From: Sediminitomix flava
GTDB lineage: Bacteria > Bacteroidota > Bacteroidia > Cytophagales > Flammeovirgaceae
Direction of reading: 5' to 3'
Assembly (NCBI RefSeq): GCF_003149185.1
Contig: NZ_QGDO01000001.1
Location: 1,674,001 to 1,738,000 of the forward strand
DNA length: 64,000 nt
The position numbers and the translations under genes were made by a program. Shown piece by piece: positions 8,378 through 16,538 of the stretch (the stretch's first letter is position 1; each line of letters starts with the position of its first letter). The notes beneath the pieces were generated by a model. It was given only the letters and a program-made list of their open reading frames with translations, did no database searches and was not told the DNA's origin.

Positions 8378-9235
8378 ATGGGAAAGTTAGTGATGCCAAA
8401 AGAACGTAAATACGGATGGGAGTTAAAGCCAACTTCATCCGTACATTGGGGACAGGTGAAAAATAAATCGGGGCAATTATGTGTCGTACTGGAGCATTCT
8501 TTATTAAGAGGTGTAACTTCAGAAATGATTGTATGGTGGTTCAAAAACTTCGCAAACCTTCGTGTTACCCTAGACGATATTGAAGGTTATGAAAACATCA
8601 AAGTTCCTGCCTATCTGTTGTGGCATCCATCAGATCATATTAATGCGAGCTTTAAAGGAAAGTTGGGAGAAAACAATACGGCAAGAGCTGGAGGGAAAAT
8701 CCAGATTAAAGAAGCGATGCAATTCAATAAATACGGTCTGAAATATCCTGTAGAAAACGAACTGAACATTTTTTATTGTGAAAAAGATGGTTGGGGAATG
8801 GGAAAACAAATCCCATTTCTAGGTACAATGATATTTCTCCGCATCTCATTTAAAGATGTATATGAAAATGGAGAAATTATAGGCGTCCACTATCATTATG
8901 AGGTTGTAGCTGGCACACACAAGCAAAATTTTATAGCTAAGGCAATCACTAAAAAGATTGTAGGACAATATACTTCCGAATTTTGGGAGGCATGGATTAC
9001 ACACAATACAATAGAAGTAGGTGTTTTTGAAAACTTTCTTCCTGCACTTTATAGTCAGCGTCATGATCTTTCCAATTTACATTATGCCAAGAGCATGAAC
9101 CCAATCACAAAAGAAATGTCTGCTGAAATCCAAACGGGTTTTGATTTCAAGTTATTGGAAGATCGATTAAAAGGTTATGAAGAAAGTGAAAATGCATTTA
9201 GCTATCAGAAAGGTTTAGAAAAAAGCTTTTTATAA
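8378..9235 (+). CDS. PhlG-like (2,4-diacetylphloroglucinol hydrolase family) metal-dependent C-C hydrolase
   Basis: 285 residues. Recognisable family wording includes EHSLLRGVTSEMIVWWF (about residues 39-55) and YLLWHPSDHI (79-88). PhlG uses a zinc site of three His and one Glu; here H83, E112, H173 (or H171) and H228 give spacings (29, 61, 55) close to those of the known site, so a metal site is likely. PhlG splits an acetyl group from diacetylphloroglucinol, but the substrate here is unknown and may be any beta-diketone-like aromatic. It follows a Crp/Fnr regulator. The family call is from motif recognition. Confidence 0.65.
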   Translation: MGKLVMPKERKYGWELKPTSSVHWGQVKNKSGQLCVVLEHSLLRGVTSEMIVWWFKNFANLRVTLDDIEGYENIKVPAYLLWHPSDHINASFKGKLGENNTARAGGKIQIKEAMQFNKYGLKYPVENELNIFYCEKDGWGMGKQIPFLGTMIFLRISFKDVYENGEIIGVHYHYEVVAGTHKQNFIAKAITKKIVGQYTSEFWEAWITHNTIEVGVFENFLPALYSQRHDLSNLHYAKSMNPITKEMSAEIQTGFDFKLLEDRLKGYEESENAFSYQKGLEKSFL

Positions 9236-9240
9236 TATGT

Positions 9241-9276
9241 TTAGGTCAATTCAGTAATGAGTTGACCTTATTTTTT
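9241..9276 (+). terminator. Terminator behind the PhlG-like gene (AGGTCAA-type)
   Basis: TAGGTCAATTCA pairs with TGAGTTGACCTTA (one mismatch, one G-T) around GTAA, then a T-run. The sequence shares its stem, loop centre and tail with 7663-7699. Confidence 0.85.
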
Positions 9277-9332
9277 GACTATTGTATATTGCTTTTTCTA
9301 TACCAACCAATTCACATAAAACGATCATTGTT

Positions 9333-10172
9333 TTGATCTCTACACAATCATTTATACACGAAGAAGTACAAGGGTTCAAATTTGGATATGCCCCGTTTGG
9401 GAAACCCAGTTTATTTGTACATACCTATTTCATAGACGGACTTCTGATTGACACAGGACAGCGCAAACTACACAAGCAAATCATAGCTTCCACTAAAGAT
9501 TTACCAGTTGAAAAAATATTTATTACACATCATCACGAAGATCATACAGGAAATATTCCTTCACTTCAAAAATTACATCAGTGCCCTGTCTACTCCTCAG
9601 AGAAAACTTCTGAGCTAATGAAAAACCCTCCAAGACTGAGCTTCATTCAAAAAGTGATGTATAGTCAAAGAGAAGCTTATCACGACTTAATTCCTATAAA
9701 AGATAAAGTCAGTACCAATAATTTTGAATTCGAGATTATTCCAATCCCTGGTCATGCTTCTGATATGGTAGCACTTTATGAGCCAAACAGGAAGTGGCTT
9801 TTTTCAGCCGACTTGTACATCAATTCATACATTGGATATTTCCTTTCTAATGAAAGCATCTCTGATCAGATTGAATCTACCCAAAGGATTTTAAAACTAG
9901 ATTTTGATACTCTATTCTGTGCCCACAATCCACAACTTCAGAACGGAAAAATTCAGCTCGAGAAAAAACTCCGATTCATGGAAAATTTCTTTGATGATGT
10001 AGCAAAACTTCACACGAAAGGATTCTCAGAAAATGAAATTTTTAAAACACTCAACTTGAAAGAGAATCATCTTGTAAAAATACTCTCTAATGAAAATCTG
10101 TCTAAAATGAATATGGTTAGGTCTGTTATTCGTGACATTAAACGGAAAAATAAGCACGCCATAAATTCTTAG
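9333..10172 (+). CDS. MBL-fold metallo-hydrolase
   Basis: About 279 residues from a TTG start at 9333; the frame extends to another TTG at 9282, and no in-frame ATG exists near the N-terminus. The 9333 start is chosen because 9282 lies only a few bases behind the upstream terminator and family members begin near QGFKFG. Zinc ligands are intact: H66-x-H68-x-D70-H71 (HHHEDH), H141 (PGH), D160 (SADLY) and H198 (CAHN). The C-terminal about 80 residues form the helical extension seen in glyoxalase-II/LACTB2-like members. Substrate unknown; no partner genes. Confidence 0.82.
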   Translation: MISTQSFIHEEVQGFKFGYAPFGKPSLFVHTYFIDGLLIDTGQRKLHKQIIASTKDLPVEKIFITHHHEDHTGNIPSLQKLHQCPVYSSEKTSELMKNPPRLSFIQKVMYSQREAYHDLIPIKDKVSTNNFEFEIIPIPGHASDMVALYEPNRKWLFSADLYINSYIGYFLSNESISDQIESTQRILKLDFDTLFCAHNPQLQNGKIQLEKKLRFMENFFDDVAKLHTKGFSENEIFKTLNLKENHLVKILSNENLSKMNMVRSVIRDIKRKNKHAINS

Positions 10173-10440
10173 AAAAAGACTATTTATCTTTAGCTTTTTA
10201 AACTCAAAACTTAATTTTAGCTAATTCAAATAATGCCATTACCAATGGCTAAAACTTTCTACAACTTTAGAACACCACCCTCTATTTAATTGAAGTTCAG
10301 ATGCTTTTAATTTTTCAGACTTACTTCGGATAAAACTCCTTTCACTTTAAAAAGAATAAGTGATTCATTAGATTAGATTTAATTTTTTCCTATGTGGAAA
10401 TTCAATACCTCATATACTTTTACCTAACTCAAAACTAAAA

Positions 10441-10932
10441 ATGATGAGAAAATTTCATCTACTCCTCTTACTACTTTTGCAAAATTATTGTTGGGCTCAA
10501 GATTCTATTGAAACAAAAGAAGATTTCTCTAAACGAATATTTGAAGCTATTGTAGCTCAAAACGAAGAAGTACTAAAAAGCTGCTACATTATTGAGACTG
10601 AAATTGTACAAATATTTGAGCTACATCTGCCCGAAGAATTAAAAGAAAGCGCCAAGCAACGAGGAGCTGCTCAAGCTCAAAAGCTAGAGCGATGGATTCC
10701 TATGGATTTTCAGGAGCTTAAAAAAGAAACTGAAGCTGAAAAGATCAATTGGAAAAAGGCTAAATTCATCTCATTTGATGCTCAAAATGTAGAAGGAGCG
10801 CCTTTTGAAGCGTATAACATCCATATCTTAATGAATCATGAAGGTACTGATTACCAAATCAATTTATCCGATTGTTGGCTAGTTGGCAATAAATGGAAAA
10901 TCACCAAGAGTATATGGATGCAGAAGGTTTAG
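10441..10932 (+). CDS. Exported hypothetical protein
   Basis: 163 residues, not recognised. A signal peptide with a leucine-rich core (LLLLLLLQ) and likely cleavage after CWAQ begins the protein. The mature part is acidic/basic helical at first (EDFSKRIFEAIVAQNEEVLKS) and ends in beta-like segments (NLSDCWLVGNKWKITKSIWMQ). The layout resembles small DUF4878/NTF2-like periplasmic proteins, but this is a guess. ATG at 10441 or 10444. It stands alone, followed by a strong terminator. The 268 bp before it hold nothing recognisable. Confidence 0.7.
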   Translation: MMRKFHLLLLLLLQNYCWAQDSIETKEDFSKRIFEAIVAQNEEVLKSCYIIETEIVQIFELHLPEELKESAKQRGAAQAQKLERWIPMDFQELKKETEAEKINWKKAKFISFDAQNVEGAPFEAYNIHILMNHEGTDYQINLSDCWLVGNKWKITKSIWMQKV

Positions 10933-10952
10933 ATTTTATTTACCCTATTTAA

Positions 10953-10995
10953 AAAAAGCTATACGAACTCTCCCGAAGATCGTATAGCTTTTTTT
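10953..10995. terminator. Bidirectional-type terminator
   Basis: AAAAAGCTATACGA pairs with TCGTATAGCTTTTT (14 bp) around a 13-base loop, with A- and T-runs on both sides. Confidence 0.9.
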
Positions 10996-11078
10996 ATTAC
11001 AACTACCTTCTTCTTTCCCCTAAAACATTCATACAGAAACGACATATTCACAAGCCCTGTTTACTTCAATAAAAAAAT

Positions 11079-11372
11079 ATGAGCAAACAAATTTTCACCG
11101 TAGTCGCACTGACTGCAAAAGAAGGCAAACTAGAAGAACTAAAGGAAGTGGTTTCTAAATTGGCTGAAGAAACACGTAAGGAAGCAGGAGTCATAGAATA
11201 TCTGGTCATAGAAAACGCCCTAAAACCCAATACCGTATTTTCGATTGAAAAATGGGAAAATGAAAAAGAAGAAGAAAAGCATTGGGAAACGCCTCATCTC
11301 AAAAGTGCACTAGAGAAACTTGATGATATTTTAGCTTCGGAAGCTGTCATTCACAAAGGATTTTCATTCTAA
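11079..11372 (+). CDS. Antibiotic-biosynthesis-monooxygenase (ABM) domain protein, putative quinol monooxygenase
   Basis: 97 residues, a single ferredoxin-like ABM domain. It begins with FTVVALTAKEGKLEEL and carries the usual E-x-G-x-I-x-Y core (EAGVIEYLVIE), then FSIEKWENEKEEEKHWETPH with the conserved histidine pair region. Such proteins (YgiN-like) act on quinols or as small redox or heme-binding proteins. Sixteen bases separate it from an SDR gene, so the two form an operon that probably handles one small carbonyl or phenolic compound. Exact reaction unknown. Confidence 0.85.
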   Translation: MSKQIFTVVALTAKEGKLEELKEVVSKLAEETRKEAGVIEYLVIENALKPNTVFSIEKWENEKEEEKHWETPHLKSALEKLDDILASEAVIHKGFSF

Positions 11373-11387
11373 CTAAAAAACTAAACT

Positions 11388-12209
11388 ATGAGTAAGACGA
11401 TATTAATTACTGGTGCTGGTTCTGGACTAGGAAAGGGTACAGCTATCGGACTTGCCCAAAAGGGACATAAAGTAATTGCTACAGTAGAAAATTGGCCTCA
11501 AGTATCATTATTAAAAAATGCTGCAAAAGAGGCCGGTGTCGATTTGATTATTGAAAAATTGGAATATACCAACGAAAGTGATCACGAAACCATCTTACGA
11601 AAATATGGTATCGATATTGATATTTTTGTAGCTAATGCTGCCACTGGAGAAACAGGCCCTGCCGCTGAAATTCCTTTAGAAAGATTTCGTCATGTTTTTG
11701 AGATCAACGTGTTTAGGACTTTAGAATTATCTCAGAAGTTTGCAGCCATTTTTGCAAAAAGAAGAAATGGAAAAATCATTGTAGTTTCATCTACAGCTGG
11801 ACTCCGAACTTACCCTTTCCTAGCTCCTTATGTGGCTTCAAAACATGCTGTAGAAGCTATTTTCCAATTAATGCAACTAGAACTTGAGCCACTAGGTGTA
11901 CAAGTTGCGACAATCAACCCTGGACCATTCAACACAGGTTTTAATGATCGCATGTATGACACTGTTGACCAATGGTTCCAAGCGGGGAAGAATTTCACAC
12001 CTGAACAGCCTCTAAGAGAAATGCAAGCCATGTTTGCCAAAGAAGGATTTCAGTACGATCCACAAGGCATGGTAGACGTAATGGTTGATGTAATTTTAAA
12101 AGATACCCACAAATTTCGTAATGTATTCCCCGAAGAGTTTGGTGATGATGTGAAAAAGTATCAAGAAGATCTTTGGAACTTAGAAGTATCACCGAAAAAG
12201 AAAAAGTAA
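11388..12209 (+). CDS. Short-chain dehydrogenase/reductase (SDR)
   Basis: 273 residues of classical SDR type. The cofactor motif is TGAGSGLGKG (residues 8-17). The catalytic tetrad is present: N107 (EIN), S134/S135 (VVSSTAG), Y148 and K152 (YVASK). The PGPFNTGF segment behind the active site is typical. NADP(H) or NAD(H) preference cannot be fixed from sequence alone. Operon partner of the preceding ABM protein. A terminator follows. Confidence 0.92.
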   Translation: MSKTILITGAGSGLGKGTAIGLAQKGHKVIATVENWPQVSLLKNAAKEAGVDLIIEKLEYTNESDHETILRKYGIDIDIFVANAATGETGPAAEIPLERFRHVFEINVFRTLELSQKFAAIFAKRRNGKIIVVSSTAGLRTYPFLAPYVASKHAVEAIFQLMQLELEPLGVQVATINPGPFNTGFNDRMYDTVDQWFQAGKNFTPEQPLREMQAMFAKEGFQYDPQGMVDVMVDVILKDTHKFRNVFPEEFGDDVKKYQEDLWNLEVSPKKKK

Positions 12210-12229
12210 TAAAGAATCAGAACTCACCA

Positions 12230-12258
12230 AGAGAGGAGCTTATGTTTCTCTCTTTTTT
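12230..12258 (+). terminator. Terminator of the ABM-SDR operon
   Basis: AGAGAG pairs with CTCTCT around a 12-base loop, followed by T5. Confidence 0.72.
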
Positions 12259-12414
12259 ATTTCATTAACCCCAAAACAAAAGTTAAAAGACAAAGCTATA
12301 AGCGTGAAAGAAGAATAAGCTCCTTATTTTACCTACTTAAATAAATAACTTTTAAAGTTTTACGATCTGTAAACCCCTTTAAAAGATTCTTTTAAACTAT
12401 AAACTACAAACAAA

Positions 12415-12807
12415 ATGAAACCATTTTTTTTAATTCTTTGCTCTCTTTGCTTTGTTCAGTTAGCTTATGCTCAAGACTCACAAGCCTATTCTGACCTTCG
12501 ATCCAAAGTAGACTCTATCATCCAATTTGAAATAGAATATAAAGTAGATTCCACAACGAATAAAATGGCTGATATGAGTAAAGCCTCTCGTTCAACTAAT
12601 GGAATCACATGCTTTTCTACTACACCTCAAAATCCGATGACCTTATTAGTATTAGATGGTGAAATCATCGCACCAGAGCAATTAAGTACTCTAACGTTGA
12701 ATGAGGTTGAAGTAACTAAAGTATTTAAAAAAGACGATTCGACAGCTATGGCTCTTTATGGCACAAGGGCTAAAAATGGTATTATATTACTAAAATCAAA
12801 AGGCTAA
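12415..12807 (+). CDS. Small exported TonB-plug-like protein
   Basis: 130 residues. A signal peptide (ending LAYAQ) precedes about 50 polar residues and then a segment that reads like the end of a SusC/TonB plug domain: LLVLDGEIIAPEQLSTL, then VTKVFKKDDSTAMALYGTRAKNGIILLKSKG. In full receptors a barrel follows; here the protein stops. Stand-alone plug-like domains are known in Bacteroidota but their role is unsettled. It could bind a TonB or receptor partner in the periplasm. The frame stops cleanly and has its own terminator, so it does not look like a decayed receptor. Confidence 0.75.
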   Translation: MKPFFLILCSLCFVQLAYAQDSQAYSDLRSKVDSIIQFEIEYKVDSTTNKMADMSKASRSTNGITCFSTTPQNPMTLLVLDGEIIAPEQLSTLTLNEVEVTKVFKKDDSTAMALYGTRAKNGIILLKSKG

Positions 12808-12823
12808 ACTCGGACATAAAATA

Positions 12824-12856
12824 AAAGGTCAACTCAAGTGAAATGAGTTGACCTTT
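12824..12856. terminator. Terminator (AGGTCAACTCA-type hairpin)
   Basis: AAAGGTCAACTCA pairs perfectly with TGAGTTGACCTTT (13 bp) around AGTGAAA. The stem is the same as in the terminators at 7663 and 9241. Confidence 0.88.
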
Positions 12857-12883
12857 CTATTTACAAAACCTAGAAGGTTATAT

Positions 12884-13840
12884 CTAGATACTATAAAGTT
12901 GCATTACTCCAATTGGCTTTTGCTCTTCAACTACAATCAATGAAGTAATTTTATATTTCATCATCAGTTCTTCTGCATCTACAAGCATTGCATCTGAAAC
13001 AATAGTTTTAGGTGAAGCAGTCATAATTTCATTCACAGAAGTGTTCGACAAGGCACTGTGTTTTTGCCATGCTCTTCGAAGGTCTCCATCGGTTACAATT
13101 CCACTTATTTTACCTTCATCATCTATCACTATTGCCATCCCTAGTTTCCCTTCAGTCATCGTTAGGATTAGGTCTTCCATTAAGGTTTCAGCCGTAACAA
13201 TAGGCAACTTCTCTGAACGCATAACATCTTTCACTTTCGTCAAAAGTTTACGTCCGAGACTTCCACCAGGATGGAACATTGCAAAGTTTTCTGGTTTGAA
13301 ATCTCTCGCTTCCATCAATGCTACTGCTAGAGCATCTCCCATTGCAAGTGTTGCTGTTGTTGAAGAAGTTGGAGCTAACTCCAAAGGACAAGCTTCTTTA
13401 TCTACACTAATATTTAAGAAAAAGTCAGAGTTCTTCACTAATGTAGAATCTGCTTTTCCACAAATAGAAATAAACTTGTTTCCATTTCTCTTCACAGCAG
13501 GAATCAATTGTATCAATTCCTCCGTTTCTCCCGAATTAGAAATACCGATAAAAATATCTTCCGAAGTGATCATTCCAAGGTCTCCATGAAAAGCTTCAGC
13601 AGGGTGCAAGAAGAAACTTGGCGTTCCTGTACTTGCTAGCGTGGCTGCGATTTTCTTTCCGATATGTCCAGATTTCCCCATTCCACAAACAATCACTTTT
13701 CCTTTACAAGCTAATATACTCTCTGTTGCATTGGCAAAATCATCTGTTAGTTTATCAGCCAGTTTCAATACTTCGTCTGCTTCTATTTTAAATACCCTTT
13801 TTGCAGCTTCTAGGGCGTTAGTTTTATTGTTTGTGTTCAT
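12884..13840 (-). CDS. KpsF/GutQ-family sugar-phosphate isomerase (arabinose-5-phosphate isomerase)
   Basis: 318 residues. An N-terminal SIS domain (about 35-170) with GMGKSGHIGKKIA and ISNSGETEEL is followed by two CBS domains (about 205-318). This architecture and length match D-arabinose 5-phosphate isomerase, which interconverts ribulose 5-phosphate and arabinose 5-phosphate, the first step toward Kdo in lipopolysaccharide. The rest of the Kdo pathway is not in the window. It converges on the plug-like gene and shares its terminator. Confidence 0.92.
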   Translation of the reverse strand: MNTNNKTNALEAAKRVFKIEADEVLKLADKLTDDFANATESILACKGKVIVCGMGKSGHIGKKIAATLASTGTPSFFLHPAEAFHGDLGMITSEDIFIGISNSGETEELIQLIPAVKRNGNKFISICGKADSTLVKNSDFFLNISVDKEACPLELAPTSSTTATLAMGDALAVALMEARDFKPENFAMFHPGGSLGRKLLTKVKDVMRSEKLPIVTAETLMEDLILTMTEGKLGMAIVIDDEGKISGIVTDGDLRRAWQKHSALSNTSVNEIMTASPKTIVSDAMLVDAEELMMKYKITSLIVVEEQKPIGVMQLYSI

Positions 13841-13885
13841 GTCTTCAAATGTTATACACAGCGTATAAAGTAATCATATACAAAA

Positions 13886-13916
13886 GCGAATACGATTTCT
13901 CAAAAATCATATTCGC
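13886..13916 (-). terminator. Terminator-like hairpin between marC and the KpsF gene
   Basis: GCGAATA-CGAT and ATCATATTCGC pair with one mismatch. On the minus strand a short T-run follows, so it would end the MarC transcript. Confidence 0.5.
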
Positions 13917-13929
13917 CATGGTGTCATTT

Positions 13930-14496
13930 CTAGATATTTGCTTTAAAAAGTTTGATGGCAATTGCCAAAAGGATAATCCCGAATACTTTTCTTAAAATGT
14001 TTGCTCCTCCCGTTCCTAATTTTCTAGCTATCCAATCAGAGGATTTAAGAACTAGGTAAACAAACAATAAATTAAGAATGATACCGACTAATATATTTGC
14101 TTGATCATATTCTGCTTTTAACGAAATAATAGTAGTCATTGTACCAGCTCCTGCTATCAGCGGAAATGCCAAAGGTACAATCGAACCACTTGAATTACTT
14201 GGATCGTCTTTGAAAAGCGTAATTCCCAAAATCATTTCAATTCCTAAAAAGAATAAGATCAATGAACCTGCAATTGCAAAGGATTCTACATCAAGACCAA
14301 AAAGTTTCAAGATATACGTTCCTAAAAATAAGAACGCAATCATAATGATCCCTGCGATAAAAGTCGCTTTCATAGATTCAATCTTCCCTTCTTTCTTTTT
14401 CAAGTCGATAATAATCGGAATAGAACCGACAATATCAATAACAGAAAAAAGGATAATTGTTACAGAAAAGATTTCTTTAAATGCTAATCCGAACAT
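13930..14496 (-). CDS. MarC-family integral membrane protein
   Basis: 188 residues with six predicted transmembrane segments, beginning FKEIFSVTIILFSVIDIVGSIPI as typical for MarC/UPF0056. The conserved PLAFPLIAGAGTMTT segment lies near residue 105. Despite the name, MarC proteins are not shown to give drug resistance; their transported or sensed substrate is unknown. Single gene with its own hairpins on both sides. Confidence 0.9.
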   Translation of the reverse strand: MFGLAFKEIFSVTIILFSVIDIVGSIPIIIDLKKKEGKIESMKATFIAGIIMIAFLFLGTYILKLFGLDVESFAIAGSLILFFLGIEMILGITLFKDDPSNSSGSIVPLAFPLIAGAGTMTTIISLKAEYDQANILVGIILNLLFVYLVLKSSDWIARKLGTGGANILRKVFGIILLAIAIKLFKANI

Positions 14497-14561
14497 TTCA
14501 AAATTTGAGGTTTAAGGTGTAAAAATATTGTTAGAAAGTTTATTAGAAAAAGAAGTCCATG

Positions 14562-14597
14562 ACTCAACTTAACTACTTAAAATTGAGTTGCTTTTTT
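14562..14597 (+). terminator. Hairpin with T-run (ACTCAA/TTGAGT)
   Basis: ACTCAA pairs with TTGAGT around 15 bases, then GC and T6 on the plus strand. No plus-strand gene ends here. The stem shares CTCAA with the other local terminators. It lies downstream of the minus-strand gene at 14666, for which the T-run is on the wrong side. Confidence 0.4.
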
Positions 14598-14665
14598 AGT
14601 ATATGATACCTTTTGACTTCCGATTGCTGCAAAAGAAAGAAAGTACTTTATAAAATACAATTAAT

Positions 14666-15274
14666 TTACAAATGACTTGAGCCTAATCGGTAAGTGATCC
14701 TTTCATTTACTAGCTGACAGAGTCTGAGAGGAGGCATAGTTCTCCAGTTTTCAATGTTTAGAGAGCCTCCAAAATTTATATAATTATCAATATTGAAGTG
14801 TTCCATTTCTTCTATTACAAAATCCCTAAAATTGAGCGCAGCTATCCAACCATCTTCAACATCATCAAACCACTCTTCGTAGTAGCAGTCATCTGAACCA
14901 TGAAAATTGAATATATTTTCACCAATAAGTATGAATTTTGTGATTTCGTACGGAAGTAATCTATCAACAATTTCCCTTTTGAGGTACATGATGTCATTGT
15001 GGAGTGTATCATTCCATTCTCCAAAAAGTTCAATAACAACCACACCTTGCTGATAGTTAGTATACAGGATTTTGATATAGAGCGTTTCAGAACCTATAAA
15101 ATCCCAAAGAGGATGTATGTAATAACCGTATATGGTATTTGTATAGTAATCTGTTTCGTATTCTTTGAGATAAAATGGTGAATGAGGGTCTGAGTTAGAA
15201 TTGTAATGTTTCATCCACCCATAAAACGGTTCTAATTCCTGCATAGTAGTGAAATGGAAAAGATGCCGCAACAT
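14666..15274 (-). CDS. Conserved-type hypothetical protein, aromatic/acidic
   Basis: 202 residues, not recognised. It has no signal peptide or membrane span and is rich in Y, W, F, D and E (YYTNTIYGYYIHPLWDFIG; GSDDCYYEEWFDDVEDGW), which suggests a compact cytoplasmic protein. An alternative start is the Met at residue 11 (15244). The annotated ATG lies inside a GC-rich hairpin (15265-15286), which favours the internal start or a translational control. It follows aroA on the same strand with 21 bp between, so it is probably in the aroA transcript. Confidence 0.62.
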   Translation of the reverse strand: MLRHLFHFTTMQELEPFYGWMKHYNSNSDPHSPFYLKEYETDYYTNTIYGYYIHPLWDFIGSETLYIKILYTNYQQGVVVIELFGEWNDTLHNDIMYLKREIVDRLLPYEITKFILIGENIFNFHGSDDCYYEEWFDDVEDGWIAALNFRDFVIEEMEHFNIDNYINFGGSLNIENWRTMPPLRLCQLVNERITYRLGSSHL

Positions 15275-15286
15275 TTCTGCTGCGGC
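15265..15286 (-). promoter_or_regulatory. Hairpin overlapping a start codon
   Basis: GCCGCA pairs with TGCGGC (6 bp, 10-base loop) between the aroA stop and the next gene; the ATG of that gene at 15274 lies in the loop. It may be a weak aroA terminator without a clean T-run. Confidence 0.4.
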
Positions 15287-15295
15287 TATATTTCT

Positions 15296-16513
15296 TTACT
15301 TAATTTCGAAACCTACTTGTTTCAAATGATCCCAGAAGATTGGATAAGACTTTTGAACAACATCAGGCTCTTCAATCTCAACAGAATGAAGTAATGCCAA
15401 AGGTGCAAAAGCCATAGCCATACGGTGATCTTCGTAGGTATCAACACGAGCACCATCCAGTTGGATAGTACCAGATTTTACGACAATTTCATCGTCCCCG
15501 AATACCTCTACTGCAATGCCCATTTTCTGAAGTTCTGTCTCAATTGCAGCAATTCTATCCGTCTCTTTAATACGGAGTGATTTTAGCCCTCGAAGACGAC
15601 CTTCAATACCTAATGCAGCACATACCACAGCAATTGTTTGTGCCAAATCTGGACAATGTGTAAAGTCATAATCAAAGCTTTCTTTCGCCTCAATTTTCTG
15701 AAGAACAACCCCTTCATTATCGAAAGTCGAAGAAACCCCTAATTGTTCCATAATTTCCACAATTGCTCGATCTCCTTGCAGAGAATTGTCTCTTAGATTT
15801 AGCAACTTAATCTTAGCTTCTTTCGCCAAAGCTACAATGCTATACCAATAACTCGCTCCAGACCAATCTGATTCGATTGTATAAGCATTTTCTTGATATT
15901 CCTGTGGAGCAATGCTAATACAATTAGAGTCACTCCAATTGTAGCTGATCCCAAACATATCCATCAGTTGAAGCGTCATCTCGATATATGGTCTTGATGC
16001 GACTTCTCCTGTAAGCTGAATTTTCAAGCCTTTTGGAAGTGTTGGCGCAATCATGAGCAAAGCTGAAATATATTGGCTACTGATATCACCTTGTACACTT
16101 ACTTCTTCTGATGATTGCTCAAAAGATTTAATGTGAAAAGGAGGATAGCCATCATTTTTCAGATACTCGATTTCAGCTCCAATACTACGTAAAGCATCAA
16201 CTAATATCTTGATTGGACGTTCTTGCATACGTTCTGTTCCAGTCATGATTGTATCGCGATTTTTGGAAGTAGAGAATGCCGTCAAGAAACGCATAGTGGT
16301 TCCAGCATCCAACACATCCAAAGTCTGATCATCTGACTTTAGCAAACGCATCATTGTTTGAGTATCTCTAGCTGCAGAGATATTGTCTAGTGTAATTTGT
16401 TGTTGTGAAAGTGCTTGAATAATCAAAGCTCTATTACTTTCACTTTTGGAAGACGTAAGTGCAATGTTTCCCTCAACCGCTTGACTTGGGTGAGAGACTG
16501 AATAAATTTCCAT
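15296..16513 (-). CDS. aroA: 3-phosphoshikimate 1-carboxyvinyltransferase (EPSP synthase)
   Basis: 405 residues, somewhat shorter than the E. coli enzyme (427), as usual in Bacteroidota. It makes EPSP from shikimate-3-phosphate and PEP. Motifs seen are SKSESNRALII (phosphate binding), AGTTMRFLTAF, RIKETDRI and YEDHRMAMAFAPL near the C-terminus. No other shikimate genes are adjacent. The start is ATG 25 bp behind lipB, so lipB-aroA-hypothetical are likely co-transcribed. Confidence 0.95.
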   Translation of the reverse strand: MEIYSVSHPSQAVEGNIALTSSKSESNRALIIQALSQQQITLDNISAARDTQTMMRLLKSDDQTLDVLDAGTTMRFLTAFSTSKNRDTIMTGTERMQERPIKILVDALRSIGAEIEYLKNDGYPPFHIKSFEQSSEEVSVQGDISSQYISALLMIAPTLPKGLKIQLTGEVASRPYIEMTLQLMDMFGISYNWSDSNCISIAPQEYQENAYTIESDWSGASYWYSIVALAKEAKIKLLNLRDNSLQGDRAIVEIMEQLGVSSTFDNEGVVLQKIEAKESFDYDFTHCPDLAQTIAVVCAALGIEGRLRGLKSLRIKETDRIAAIETELQKMGIAVEVFGDDEIVVKSGTIQLDGARVDTYEDHRMAMAFAPLALLHSVEIEEPDVVQKSYPIFWDHLKQVGFEIK

Positions 16514-16538
16514 AAATGTAAAGAAGTTAGGTTAAACC

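Noticed and set aside
10173-10440. Gene or RNA in the 268-bp gap before the exported protein
   Set aside because: Only short imperfect inverted repeats and no frame or promoter stronger than background.
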